Source of the DNA: Lonepinella koalarum
GTDB taxonomy: Bacteria; Pseudomonadota; Gammaproteobacteria; Enterobacterales; Pasteurellaceae
Length of the DNA stretch: 64,000 nt
Assembly: GCF_042926695.1 (NCBI RefSeq)
Contig: NZ_CP170642.1
Span: 558,001-622,000 of the forward strand
Reading direction: 5' to 3'
Part shown: positions 35,364 to 43,959 of the stretch, piece after piece
Layout: every line of letters starts with the position of its first letter
Position numbering within the stretch: position 1 is the first letter of the stretch
Program-made: the position numbers and the translations under genes
Notes under the pieces: generated by a model
What the model saw: only the letters and a program-made list of their open reading frames with translations
Told to the model about the DNA's origin: nothing
Database searches by the model: none

Positions 35364-36233
35364 ATGTCAATTTTAATTAATAAAGATACCAAAGTTATTT
35401 GCCAAGGTTTCACCGGTGGTCAAGGCACATTTCATAGCGAACAAGCACTCGCTTACGGCACCCAATTAGTCGGTGGTGTGTCGCCCAATAAGGGGGGAAC
35501 TACACATTTAGGCTTGCCGGTATTTAATACAGTCCGTGAAGCCGTTGAACAAACAGGGGCAACCGCAAGCGTCATTTATATTCCTGCCCCGTTTTGTAAG
35601 GATGCGATTTTAGAAGCCATTAACGCAGGGATCAAATTAATCGTTTGTATTACCGAAGGCATTCCAACCGTAGATATGTTAGCTGTCAAACAAAAACTGG
35701 CTCAAACCGATGTGGTGATGATTGGTCCGAATTGCCCGGGGATTATTACCCCAGATGAATGTAAAATCGGCATTATGCCGGGTTATATTCATAAAAAAGG
35801 GCGTGTAGGCATTGTTTCTCGTTCTGGTACTTTAACCTATGAAGCGGTGAAACAAACTACCGATAATGGTTTTGGTCAATCTACTTGTGTCGGTATTGGT
35901 GGCGATCCGATTCCGGGTTCCAACTTTATTGATATTCTCAAGCGTTTCCAACAAGATCCGGAAACCGAAGCGATTGTGATGATCGGTGAAATCGGTGGTT
36001 CTGCGGAAGAAGAAGCGGCGGCATTTATCAAAGCCAATGTGACTAAACCTGTGGTGTCTTATATTGCGGGTATGACCGCACCAAAAGGTAAACGCATGGG
36101 GCATGCGGGCGCCATTATTAGTGGTGGAAAAGGAACGGCAGCAGAGAAAATTCAAGCCTTACAAGATGCTGGTGTAACCACAGTAAAAAGTTTAGCAGAA
36201 ATTGGTGATGCCTTGAAAAATTTGTTGGGCTAG
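35364..36233 (+). CDS. sucD: succinyl-CoA synthetase alpha subunit
   Basis: The alpha chain carrying the phosphohistidine. Its 289 residues equal the E. coli length. Visible are the CoA-binding QGFTGGQGTFHSEQALAYG, GPNCPGIITP, RSGTLTYEAV and the active-site His region APKGKRMGHAGAIISGGKGTA. Last gene of the operon, followed by a USS terminator. Confidence 0.97.
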   Translation: MSILINKDTKVICQGFTGGQGTFHSEQALAYGTQLVGGVSPNKGGTTHLGLPVFNTVREAVEQTGATASVIYIPAPFCKDAILEAINAGIKLIVCITEGIPTVDMLAVKQKLAQTDVVMIGPNCPGIITPDECKIGIMPGYIHKKGRVGIVSRSGTLTYEAVKQTTDNGFGQSTCVGIGGDPIPGSNFIDILKRFQQDPETEAIVMIGEIGGSAEEEAAAFIKANVTKPVVSYIAGMTAPKGKRMGHAGAIISGGKGTAAEKIQALQDAGVTTVKSLAEIGDALKNLLG

Positions 36234-36253
36234 TCGCCTTTAATTGAGCGTTT

Positions 36254-36295
36254 AAGTGCGGTGTAAAAATTTTGTTTTTTGCCCCGCACTTTTTT
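36254..36295 (+). terminator. USS-pair terminator after sucD
   Basis: AAGTGCGG (36254-36261) pairs with CCGCACTT (36284-36291) and a T run follows. The first arm is a full USS (AAGTGCGGT). Confidence 0.85.
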
Positions 36296-36361
36296 GTGAT
36301 GCCATTGACGAAATAGATTTTAGCTTTAAAATAGGCTTAATATTTTTATTTCAAGGATTTT

Positions 36362-36922
36362 ATGGTGTTAAAAAAATTCTCTCTTTCAACAGCTTTGCTT
36401 GTATTAGTCGGCTGTAGTTTTGGTGAACAACAATCACCGATTCCAGCTGAATATGCTGGTGCTGCTTACGAATTATCGGATAGTAATGCACAAAAATGGG
36501 CGTTTGTCGCCAAACAAACGGAACAATGTATTTATCCCAATTTAACTCGTATTCAATATGAGCATTTTGCTAAAGAAGATAGCTATATTCACTCGCAATA
36601 TGTCTTCTTTTACCCCTTAGAAGATCTTATTGGCGAAGATAATGTGAAAATAATTCAGGGCGATCAAAAAGCTATGGATTATGCGACCTATCAATTTAAA
36701 AAATACAAATCCAAAAACGATGTAGAAAATCTGGATAGTAAACAATGTGCTGTATTACGTACCAAGGCTAGAGATGATTTAGCCGTGATAAAGGGGGAAC
36801 GTAAATCTGCCATGGTAGAAGTGGAAATTAAAGAGGATGGCACCACTAGTACTAAGGCTGCTACCGATGATAATAAATTCTTCTTTGATATTATTAAATG
36901 GGGATCGGCGTTATTGTTGTAG
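36362..36922 (+). CDS. predicted lipoprotein, function unknown
   Basis: 186 residues. The N-terminus is MVLKKFSLSTALLVLVGCS, a lipoprotein signal with lipobox LVGC (Cys18), so the mature protein should be lipid-anchored. The mature part is hydrophilic with two further Cys (in TEQCIYPN and SKQCAVL) that could pair, and it ends with a hydrophobic ALLL. I do not recognise the family. Its own promoter region and a USS terminator frame it, so it is likely monocistronic. Confidence 0.75.
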   Translation: MVLKKFSLSTALLVLVGCSFGEQQSPIPAEYAGAAYELSDSNAQKWAFVAKQTEQCIYPNLTRIQYEHFAKEDSYIHSQYVFFYPLEDLIGEDNVKIIQGDQKAMDYATYQFKKYKSKNDVENLDSKQCAVLRTKARDDLAVIKGERKSAMVEVEIKEDGTTSTKAATDDNKFFFDIIKWGSALLL

Positions 36923-36941
36923 CATGTTAGAGTTAGAGGTA

Positions 36942-36972
36942 AAAGTGCGGTAAAAATTACCGCACTTTGTGT
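36942..36972. terminator. USS-pair bidirectional terminator
   Basis: AAAGTGCGGTAA (36942-36953) and TTACCGCACTTT (36957-36968) form a perfect 12-bp stem with a 3-base loop between the convergent lipoprotein and nitroreductase genes. Confidence 0.9.
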
Positions 36973-36974
36973 TT

Positions 36975-37637
36975 TTATTTAACCCACTCAATCACCTGCT
37001 CCACAGGCTTACGGGCTTTTTTCTTAATGTCTTTATTACGATAACCAAAAGTCACCATACAAGAGACACCATATTCATTAGCATCAAATATGCCTTCTTC
37101 GGCTAAAATACGATTCACTTCATCATAGTTAAAACCTTCAATTGGGCAACTATCAATACCGATTAATGCTGCACCCGTCATCATATTACCTAAAGCAATA
37201 TAGGTTTGTTTGCTACACCAGTCGAATAGGGCGCGTTCGCTGTCAAGAATTTTAATATCATCTTGTTGGAAAGATTTATAACGTGCAATGGTGGCATCCA
37301 TTTGTTCAGGGGTTAAACCACGTTGCACCAGAGCATTACGTAAAAATTCGCTATCGTAGCGAGCATTCTTTTTAGCTAAGATAATCACTAAATGGCTAGC
37401 CTCTTGGATGGGGTGTTTAATTCCCCACGAGACAGGCGCAATTTTTTCACGTAATTTAGGGTTTTGTAATACAATAAATTTCCACGGTTCTGACCCCACT
37501 GAACTTGGTGAAAGGCGAGCGAGTTCAAGAATATAATCCATATCTTGTTGTGGAATTTTTCTCTCCGGATCGTAATTGCGGCACGCAGCACGAAAATGGA
37601 AAGCATCTAAAACCTGTTGTTTATTAATCTCAGTCAT
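36975..37637 (-). CDS. NAD(P)H nitroreductase (NfsB-like)
   Basis: A 220-residue flavoprotein of the nitroreductase family, which reduces nitro groups and quinones with FMN. FRAACRNYDPERKI (FMN phosphate contact), LARLSPSSVGSEPWKFIVLQ and MVTFGYRNKD are family landmarks. Length and sequence resemble an H. influenzae nitroreductase I recall as HI1278. Monocistronic, convergent with the lipoprotein gene. The physiological substrate is unknown. Confidence 0.85.
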   Translation of the reverse strand: MTEINKQQVLDAFHFRAACRNYDPERKIPQQDMDYILELARLSPSSVGSEPWKFIVLQNPKLREKIAPVSWGIKHPIQEASHLVIILAKKNARYDSEFLRNALVQRGLTPEQMDATIARYKSFQQDDIKILDSERALFDWCSKQTYIALGNMMTGAALIGIDSCPIEGFNYDEVNRILAEEGIFDANEYGVSCMVTFGYRNKDIKKKARKPVEQVIEWVK

Positions 37638-37778
37638 TATTTATCCTATTTGGTAAAATTTCAATAAAATAAACCGCACTTTATTAATATGCGGCTAAAT
37701 ATAGTGTTAGCGTACTCAGGTGCTATTGATTAAGATAGATGTAAAGCATTGTTAGCAACCTTGTACGCCAGTTCAGGG

Positions 37779-38360
37779 TTAATTTAAATATTTAAATACC
37801 TTAACAACTTTTTCAACCCCAGATACCTTGCGAGCTACTTCTGCGGCAGCAATACCTTGCTCTTGTGTGACATTACCGAGTAAGAAGACTTCTTTGTTCT
37901 CGGTGATGACTTTAATGTCGGTGGTTTTAACCGCAGAGTTTAGCAACATATCGGATTTAATTTTAGTGGTAATCCAGCTATCTTGGCTTTTTTGACTAAA
38001 GGAAATCGGTGAACCAACACGCATTTCGTTATATACATCGCCGATGTTCTCAACCCCTTTTGCTAAGCTGGTGGCAACTTCTTTTAAGCTTTCATCAGGC
38101 ACTTGACCAAGTAATAATACACGACTACTATAAGAAACGACAACCACACGACCTTCCGCTTTAATTTGTTCATCCTTGGTGACGGCATCATAAACTTTAA
38201 GCTCTAAGGTTTCGTCATCCACTTGTGAACCTACTGTACGTGGATCAGTACCTACTTTGGTTGCAACGGCGGCCCCACCTAAACCTAACGCTACACAACC
38301 TTGTAAAATAAAGGTGGCTGTTAATAACATGGCGAGATTTTTTAATGTATTGATTTTCAT
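37779..38360 (-). CDS. dolP: BON-domain outer-membrane lipoprotein DolP (YraP)
   Basis: 193 residues: lipoprotein signal with lipobox LQGC (Cys22) and two BON domains (about 50-115 and 128-192), each ending with a hydrophobic strand such as RVLLLGQVP and EVFLLGNVT. DolP maintains outer-membrane integrity and binds anionic phospholipids. The order dolP-diaA-yraN-lpoA is the same in H. influenzae and, in mirror, E. coli. Confidence 0.9.
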   Translation of the reverse strand: MKINTLKNLAMLLTATFILQGCVALGLGGAAVATKVGTDPRTVGSQVDDETLELKVYDAVTKDEQIKAEGRVVVVSYSSRVLLLGQVPDESLKEVATSLAKGVENIGDVYNEMRVGSPISFSQKSQDSWITTKIKSDMLLNSAVKTTDIKVITENKEVFLLGNVTQEQGIAAAEVARKVSGVEKVVKVFKYLN

Positions 38361-38412
38361 TCGATTTACTCCTTATATAATTTTTATAGTCTGTTGTTAG
38401 TTCAAGGCTTTG

Positions 38413-39000
38413 TCAACTATTTTGTGTAAATAATGTATGATCAATAAGCTCACATAGTGCATTAACCAGAAATAAATGACTTTCTAAGATGCGACTTTCC
38501 CTATTGCTTGGTACGGCAATTTCAAGATCGTTTTCGCTAAGTAAACCACGTAAATGATCGCTGTTATTACCCGTTAACGCAATCACTGAAATTTCTTTGC
38601 TAAATGCCTGATGAACCACGTTTAAAATAGGTTCTTCATTACCAAAGGGAGAAAGCACCAATAAAATATCCCCTTGTTGTGCCACCGCACTAAATTGCCG
38701 CTGTAATAAGGTTTCTGCTGGGTTATCAAAAATAATAGCAGAACCCATGGCTCCGTCAAGGCTTAATAATACGGAAGGGAAACTCGGGCGTGGTAACTCG
38801 TAGCGGTTAATTAAATTTGCCACTAAAAATTGAGCATTCGCATAGGAACGTCCTAAACCACAGACAATAATTTTATTACCACGTAATAGACAATTGACCA
38901 CGTTTTGCGTAGCGACACTAAGATTATTCGCTAAGGATTTAGATGCGGCAATTTGAATTTGAATATTTTCTGCAAAGAGATCGTTAATTTTATTTAGCAT
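38413..39000 (-). CDS. diaA: DnaA initiator-associating protein DiaA (SIS domain)
   Basis: A 195-residue SIS-domain protein. GNKIIVCGLGRSYANAQFLVANL and GDILLVLSPFGNEEP are sugar-isomerase landmarks shared by DiaA and GmhA. Context beside yraN and dolP identifies it as DiaA, which binds DnaA and promotes timely initiation at oriC. It is less likely the heptose isomerase GmhA. Confidence 0.85.
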   Translation of the reverse strand: MLNKINDLFAENIQIQIAASKSLANNLSVATQNVVNCLLRGNKIIVCGLGRSYANAQFLVANLINRYELPRPSFPSVLLSLDGAMGSAIIFDNPAETLLQRQFSAVAQQGDILLVLSPFGNEEPILNVVHQAFSKEISVIALTGNNSDHLRGLLSENDLEIAVPSNRESRILESHLFLVNALCELIDHTLFTQNS

Positions 39001-39017
39001 ATTAGAGGTTATTTGTA

Positions 39018-39392
39018 TTAATCTAGAAAGTTAGGAATCCATTCAATATCTTTTGGGCTTTGACCGAAAGCGACTAAATCAAAACGACAATCCGCATCTT
39101 CTAGGCTTTGCCCTTGTTGCATTAGCCATAAATTCGCAGCGTTTTGCCATTTTTGTTGTTTATGCCAATCCACACTTTCTACGGCTGAACCAAAAAGATC
39201 GTTTTTACGTTGGCGGACTTCCACAAATACCAGTGTTTCACCGTCTAACATAATCAAATCTAATTCACCGCACTTAAAATTTTGATTTGCGGCAACAAAG
39301 TGCAAACCTTGGCTTTCTAAAAAGAGACGAGCATATTGTTCAAACCTCGCCCCTTGTTGTTTAGTAGAAAAGGTTTTTTTTCGTGAAAACAT
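39018..39392 (-). CDS. yraN: YraN family endonuclease-like protein (UPF0102)
   Basis: 124 residues with a nuclease-like core: E18 region QGARFEQYARLFLESQG, then CGELDLIMLDGETLVFVEVRQR (D-ExK-type motif). The fold is predicted to be that of restriction-endonuclease-like proteins; the cellular role is not established. It abuts lpoA (shared base region at 39392), so it is translationally coupled to it. Confidence 0.88.
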   Translation of the reverse strand: MFSRKKTFSTKQQGARFEQYARLFLESQGLHFVAANQNFKCGELDLIMLDGETLVFVEVRQRKNDLFGSAVESVDWHKQQKWQNAANLWLMQQGQSLEDADCRFDLVAFGQSPKDIEWIPNFLD

Positions 39393-41143
39393 TAATTTTT
39401 AATATTATGAATTTCACCGTCTTGATATTGGAACCATGTCATATCACGGTCAATGTTACAGTTCGGACCAGCACTTAATTTACCCGTTAAGCCACTAATG
39501 GAATAACCCGGTACTTGACGTAATTCATTAAATTGATTGATTAATAACCATGCGTCCGATCCCATGGCATATAAACGCATTAACGAATAATCACCGTTGG
39601 TTTGGGCTTCGATTTGTTTATATTGAGCAGAATCGGTCTCTTTAAAGAATGGAATATCACTAAACTGTAATCCATTCATTTGTAAACGATATTCAGGTGT
39701 GTTATTAGATGAATTACTGCGCGAACTTGCATACAATTTTAAATTCGGGTTGACATTGTCAATCACTGATTTAATTTCACCTAGTTGTTCACTTAATGCC
39801 ACAATATACATGGCTTCAGCCTGTTTACTCGCCCCTTCTTCTAAGGCTAAAGCAATATCTTGTGCTTGGTTATAGAATCGAATATTGGCATCTGTACCAG
39901 AAAGTTGTTGCCAACGTACGGTAAACGCACTGGCAGTACGTTGCCCTAAATCAGATTGAGGCACCATGACTAAAGGTGACTTAATACCATCATTCCAGAG
40001 TTTATCCGCCGCAGACTCTGCTTCATCTTCAGGCGCTAAGCCATAGTAGCAAAGCTGATTCACCGCACGTGCATTTGATGTCGAATTTAACGCTAATACA
40101 TTTAATCCTTGAATACTTTCTGGATTGTTGATTACAGCATCAACGTTATTTTTTAATAAAGGGCCAACAATGGCTTTCGCGCCGGATTCTTTCGCTTGTT
40201 GAATTGCGGTTGGTACATCTGTTGTCATGGTGTCAATCACATCCACTTGAATGTCATTATTAGCACCTGTTACAGTTGAACCAGTTCTTGCATTATCAAA
40301 ACCTAGTTTTACGGTGTCTCCGAGCAATTGAGCATCACCGCTTAATGGCAATAATAATGCGACTTTATTTATCTGTGTCTGTTGGAAGTTGGATAAACTT
40401 TTTAATTCTGTTGGGAATAGATAAGATGCACTATGGGTCGGATAGGCGGTTTTCCAACTTTGTAACGCTTGGCTTAATTGTGCTGGTTGATTAAGATTAT
40501 TATTGTAGGCTTGTGCTAAGGCTAACCAACCACCGAAAGCAATATCACCATCAGCCGGAGTATGACTAATGGTGCCTTTGTTAGTTTTGCGTAATAATGC
40601 CCAAGTGCGGTCAATATTTTCCTGTTTTCGTTGCACATCAGTGATGAAACTGTCAATTTTAATACGGGCTTTTACCGCATCAATAAATTGATTTTGGTTT
40701 TCTGCAATGCGCGCGGAAACTTCATAATATCGTGCACTTTGTGAAGGGCTTAATTGAGCCAAATTAATTAATTTTAATTGACTTTCCGCTTGACTATTAT
40801 TTTGTTTCACGGCTGAAATATGAGCATCAATTAAAGATTTATCTAATAATTGCTCTGGGGTTAATTCTTTTAAATTTAATTCGGCTAATAAGGCCTCTGC
40901 TTGTGCGACTTTATTTTCGGTGACTAACACACGAGCAGCCAATAATTTATAGGTTTGTTGATCTTCTAGTTCTGTCGTCTGCATCATTTTATTCATATAG
41001 AATTCAGAACTAGCATTAGCATCACTTTTTAAGGTTTGATCAAAATTGCTACCGAATAAATTTGTACAACCGGCTAGTAGCACAGGAAATAAAAGTGGCA
41101 TTAAACGTTTTTTAAATTTTGTACCTTGTAATAGAATAGACAT
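39392..41143 (-). CDS. lpoA: penicillin-binding protein activator LpoA
   Basis: An outer-membrane lipoprotein that stimulates PBP1a. The start at 41143 (MSILLQGTKFKKRLM) matches the family; the frame is open to 41191. The lipobox is LAGC (about residue 26), followed by an N-terminal TPR-like domain (to about 240) and a C-terminal periplasmic-binding-protein-like domain beginning KVALLLPLSG. The length of about 583 residues is close to H. influenzae LpoA. It is divergent from rsmI. Confidence 0.93.
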   Translation of the reverse strand: MSILLQGTKFKKRLMPLLFPVLLAGCTNLFGSNFDQTLKSDANASSEFYMNKMMQTTELEDQQTYKLLAARVLVTENKVAQAEALLAELNLKELTPEQLLDKSLIDAHISAVKQNNSQAESQLKLINLAQLSPSQSARYYEVSARIAENQNQFIDAVKARIKIDSFITDVQRKQENIDRTWALLRKTNKGTISHTPADGDIAFGGWLALAQAYNNNLNQPAQLSQALQSWKTAYPTHSASYLFPTELKSLSNFQQTQINKVALLLPLSGDAQLLGDTVKLGFDNARTGSTVTGANNDIQVDVIDTMTTDVPTAIQQAKESGAKAIVGPLLKNNVDAVINNPESIQGLNVLALNSTSNARAVNQLCYYGLAPEDEAESAADKLWNDGIKSPLVMVPQSDLGQRTASAFTVRWQQLSGTDANIRFYNQAQDIALALEEGASKQAEAMYIVALSEQLGEIKSVIDNVNPNLKLYASSRSNSSNNTPEYRLQMNGLQFSDIPFFKETDSAQYKQIEAQTNGDYSLMRLYAMGSDAWLLINQFNELRQVPGYSISGLTGKLSAGPNCNIDRDMTWFQYQDGEIHNIKN

Positions 41144-41217
41144 AATTACTCCGTTATAAGAAAGATGGGTAGATCTTACTTCGCCCATCAACTAAAAGCA
41201 ATAAAAGAAGAGATAAA

Positions 41218-42069
41218 ATGATAAATTCAGGGACTTTATATATTGTCGCCACGCCAATTGGCAATTTACAAGACATTACTCAGCGTGCGTTAGCGATTTT
41301 TTCTCAAGTGGATTTAATTGCCGCTGAAGACACGCGCCATAGTGGTTTGTTGTTAAGTCATTATGGTATTAAAAAGCCGTTTTTTGCCTTGCACGATCAT
41401 AATGAACAGCAGAAAGCAGACGTGTTAGTGGAAAAATTGCAACAAGGTAGCAATATTGCTTTGATCTCTGATGCTGGCACGCCGTTAATTAGTGATCCCG
41501 GATTTCATTTGGTGAGAAAATGTCGTCAAGCAGACATCAAAGTCGTGCCTTTGCCCGGCGCTTGTGCGGCGATTACGGCACTTTGTGCATCAGGTATTGC
41601 ATCCGATCGTTTTTGTTTTGAAGGCTTTTTACCGGCTAAAAGCAAAGCTCGTCGCGACAAATTGGAAAACTTGAGTGAAGAAGACCGTACGTTGATTTTT
41701 TATGAAAGTACACACCGCATTTTAGATACCCTTGCAGATATTGAAATGCTGATGGGCGCAGAACGTTATGTGGTTTTAGCCCGAGAAATTACCAAAACCT
41801 GGGAAACCATTTGCGGTGATCAAGTGGGAAATTTATTAAAATGGTTAGCACAAGATAATAATCGAACCAAAGGCGAAATGGTATTAATTATTGAAGGGAA
41901 ACCCAAACTAGAAACCGAACAATGGGATCCTAAAGCCATTAAGGCCCTCCAGTTAATTAGCCAAGAATTACCATTGAAGAAAGCTGCCAGCATTGTGGCA
42001 ACACTTTATGATTATAAGAAAAATGCGTTGTATCAATATGGATTAGCCCATTTATCTGAAAAATTTTGA
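41218..42069 (+). CDS. rsmI: 16S rRNA (cytidine-1402 2'-O) methyltransferase
   Basis: 283 residues. GTLYIVATPIGNLQDIT, AEDTRHSGLLLSHYGI, SDAGTPLISDPGF and PGACAAITAL are the tetrapyrrole-methylase-fold motifs of RsmI (YraL), which uses SAM to methylate C1402 of 16S rRNA. The C-terminal KKAASIVATLYDYKKNALYQYGL segment is complete. It is divergent from lpoA. Confidence 0.95.
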   Translation: MINSGTLYIVATPIGNLQDITQRALAIFSQVDLIAAEDTRHSGLLLSHYGIKKPFFALHDHNEQQKADVLVEKLQQGSNIALISDAGTPLISDPGFHLVRKCRQADIKVVPLPGACAAITALCASGIASDRFCFEGFLPAKSKARRDKLENLSEEDRTLIFYESTHRILDTLADIEMLMGAERYVVLAREITKTWETICGDQVGNLLKWLAQDNNRTKGEMVLIIEGKPKLETEQWDPKAIKALQLISQELPLKKAASIVATLYDYKKNALYQYGLAHLSEKF

Positions 42070-42116
42070 GATCTAGATCAAACTTTTGAAAATCAATGCG
42101 TTATTTATGGGGTATA

Positions 42117-42402
42117 ATAGGGCTTGTGGACGTTTCATTTTTCCCAGCGACGGCGACTTATTTTAGCCCAATCAAGGCGAAAGTCATGCCGTTTAGTTAT
42201 TCTAAACAAATGACTTTTAACGTAGAGTGGGCTAAAATAAGTCCCGTCCCCCATGTTCGCAAAGAGGGGGTTGTGCTTAAAAAAAGTCACTGACTTCGTC
42301 AAAAAATTTGAAAATAGAACCACTATTTTCTACATTTTTTTCCTTGCCTGTGGCTTTTTTAAGCGACAACGCTGGGAAAAATGAAACGTCCACAAGCCCT
42401 AT
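42117..42402. mobile_element. MITE-like element with 33-bp perfect terminal inverted repeats
   Basis: The first 33 bases (42117-42149, ATAGGGCTTGTGGACG...) are an exact inverted copy of the last 33 (42370-42402). Inside lie nested inverted repeats: ACTTATTTTAGCCCA (42156-42170) with its complement (42228-42242), AAAGTCAT (42180-42187) with ATGACTTT (42210-42217), and GTTTAG/CTAAAC. If the ends are taken as GGGCTTG...CAAGCCC, both sides are flanked by TA, as expected for IS630/Tc1-type elements. No transposase frame fits in 286 bp. It lies between rsmI and cra. Confidence 0.85.
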
Positions 42403-42444
42403 ATTTATAATCCCAATTTAGAATTTCGTAGTTTTGAGGTAGCG

Positions 42445-43428
42445 ATGAAATTAGATGAATTAGCTAAATTAGCTGGAGTTTCGCGGACCACCGCCAGTTA
42501 CGTGGTGAATGGTAAAGCGAAACAATACCGCGTTAGTGATAAAACCATTGCCAAGGTTAAGGCGTTAATTAATGAACATGATTTCAAACCTAATGTGTTA
42601 GCGGCTAGTTTGCGGGCTGGTAGAAGTCGCACGATTGGATTAATTATCCCTGACTTTGAAAATATAAGTTATGCCAAAATAGCCAATCAGTTGGAGAACC
42701 GTTGTCGGGAAAAGGGTTATCAGTTATTGATAGGTTGTTCTAATGATAATGCACAAAACGAAATGGGGTGTGCGAAACAATTATTACGCCGTAAAGTGGA
42801 TGCTTTGATTGTTTCCAGTGCGTTAGCTTCGGATCATCCATTTTATGCGGAATATGCAAATAAAGTTCCCGTCATTGGTTTTGATCGTAAGGTTAATGCG
42901 GACAATGTGCTGAACGTGTTGGCAAATGATCAACAAGATGCATTTCAATTAGCGGATAAATTATTTCAAAAATCTTATCAACGTGTGTTATTTCTCGGCG
43001 CTTTGCCCGAATTGGAAAATAGCCGTGAGCGTGAAATGGGTTTCCGAGAAGCACTAAAAGTGCGGTCAAAATCTGCTGAGTTTTTGTATTCAGATCATTT
43101 CCACAAGGAAAGTAGTGCGAAAGTTTTTGCTCAATGGTTAGCCAATAATCCGTTACCTGATGCTATTTTTGTGACTTCACTCACTTTATTACAGGGTATT
43201 TTTAGTGTTTTATTAAGCCAAAATAAAGCTATTCCTAAAGAATTAGTCATCGCGACGTTTGGTAATGATGATATGTTGGATTTATTAGAAAATAAGGTGA
43301 TTTGTAGTGTGCAAAATCATCATAAAGTGGTCGATACCTTATTAGAGATGACGTTTAAACGATTGCAAAATAAATCAAGCAGTGATCATTCAATATTATT
43401 GATTAGAGATATTATTTGTCGAAATTAG
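42445..43428 (+). CDS. cra: catabolite repressor/activator Cra (FruR)-like regulator
   Basis: A 327-residue LacI/GalR regulator. The N-terminus MKLDELAKLAGVSRTTASYVVNGKAKQYRVS is the Cra/FruR DNA-binding signature, followed by a hinge NVLAASLRAGRSRTIGLIIPDFEN and an effector domain. Cra senses fructose phosphates and controls glycolysis and gluconeogenesis. No fru genes are adjacent here. The MITE ends 42 bp upstream, so it may affect cra transcription. Confidence 0.88.
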   Translation: MKLDELAKLAGVSRTTASYVVNGKAKQYRVSDKTIAKVKALINEHDFKPNVLAASLRAGRSRTIGLIIPDFENISYAKIANQLENRCREKGYQLLIGCSNDNAQNEMGCAKQLLRRKVDALIVSSALASDHPFYAEYANKVPVIGFDRKVNADNVLNVLANDQQDAFQLADKLFQKSYQRVLFLGALPELENSREREMGFREALKVRSKSAEFLYSDHFHKESSAKVFAQWLANNPLPDAIFVTSLTLLQGIFSVLLSQNKAIPKELVIATFGNDDMLDLLENKVICSVQNHHKVVDTLLEMTFKRLQNKSSSDHSILLIRDIICRN

Positions 43429-43501
43429 ACGTGCTACATTGTTTAAGCCAAAACATAGTTTATGTGACTACCACTAGCAAATTTAATGTTAGGAAAATAT
43501 G

Positions 43502-43624
43502 ATGAAAAAAATTATTCTGCTTATTGTGATGTTAGGGACTTTGTCAGCTTGTACCCTTGGTGGTGGCTTTGGCGCGAGTAATGGTGGCGCGGGTGTGGCT
43601 ATCGGGGGCGGTATTGGGTTTTAA
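43502..43624 (+). CDS. 40-residue glycine-rich small lipoprotein
   Basis: MKKIILLIVMLGTLSACTLG carries a clean lipoprotein signal (lipobox LSAC, Cys17), followed by a 23-residue mature peptide that is almost half glycine and ends in GGGIGF. AGGAAAATATG provides the ribosome site. Too short for most gene finders. Function unknown; the form resembles small entericidin-like or glycine-zipper lipoproteins. Confidence 0.7.
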   Translation: MKKIILLIVMLGTLSACTLGGGFGASNGGAGVAIGGGIGF

Positions 43625-43631
43625 AAAAAGC

Positions 43632-43659
43632 TTGTTTTTTGTTAAAATTTAAGTATAAT
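43632..43659 (+). promoter_or_regulatory. promoter of tRNA-fMet / rimP operon
   Basis: TTGTTT (43632-43637), a 16-bp spacer and TATAAT (43654-43659), 17 bp before the tRNA. Confidence 0.7.
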
Positions 43660-43676
43660 ACGCCTCATATTTCGGA

Positions 43677-43753
<77 letters not shown>

Positions 43754-43800
43754 CTTTCTTATTATCTTTATGAGTAAGAAAGGAAATAAAGGTTCAGTGA

Positions 43801-43829
43801 AACCCAAATTTGGAATTTGGGTTTTTTTG
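43801..43829 (+). terminator. terminator after tRNA-fMet
   Basis: AACCCAAATT (43801-43810) pairs with AATTTGGGTT (43814-43823), then a T run. Readthrough into rimP is possible, as in E. coli. A second small hairpin GGGCTTTTAAGCCC with a T run follows at about 43855-43876. Confidence 0.8.
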
Positions 43830-43883
43830 TACGTAAAATTTGGAAATTTACACTGGGCTTTTAAGCCCTTTTTTTGTGTCTGA

Positions 43884-43939
43884 GGACAGAGAACAGAGGA
43901 CAGAAGACAGAGGATAGGGGGCAGAAAATAGTGGATAGC
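43884..43939 (+). repeat. degenerate 7-bp tandem repeats (RGACAGA)
   Basis: Eight 7-mers in a row: GGACAGA, GAACAGA, GGACAGA, AGACAGA, GGATAGG, GGGCAGA, AAATAGT, GGATAGC. The tract is purine-rich on the + strand and sits in the rimP leader, ending 20 bp before the rimP start. Confidence 0.8.
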
Positions 43940-43959
43940 AAAGGAAACGAGGATAATAA

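Noticed and set aside
42066..42083. TTTGAGATCTAGATCAAA as FNR or CRP site before cra
   Set aside because: The half sites are 8 bases apart (TGA-N8-TCA), whereas both regulators need 6, and it includes the rsmI stop codon.
42096..42323. Two short frames in the rsmI-cra gap
   Set aside because: They are by-products of the inverted repeats of the MITE-like element and hold no transposase motif.
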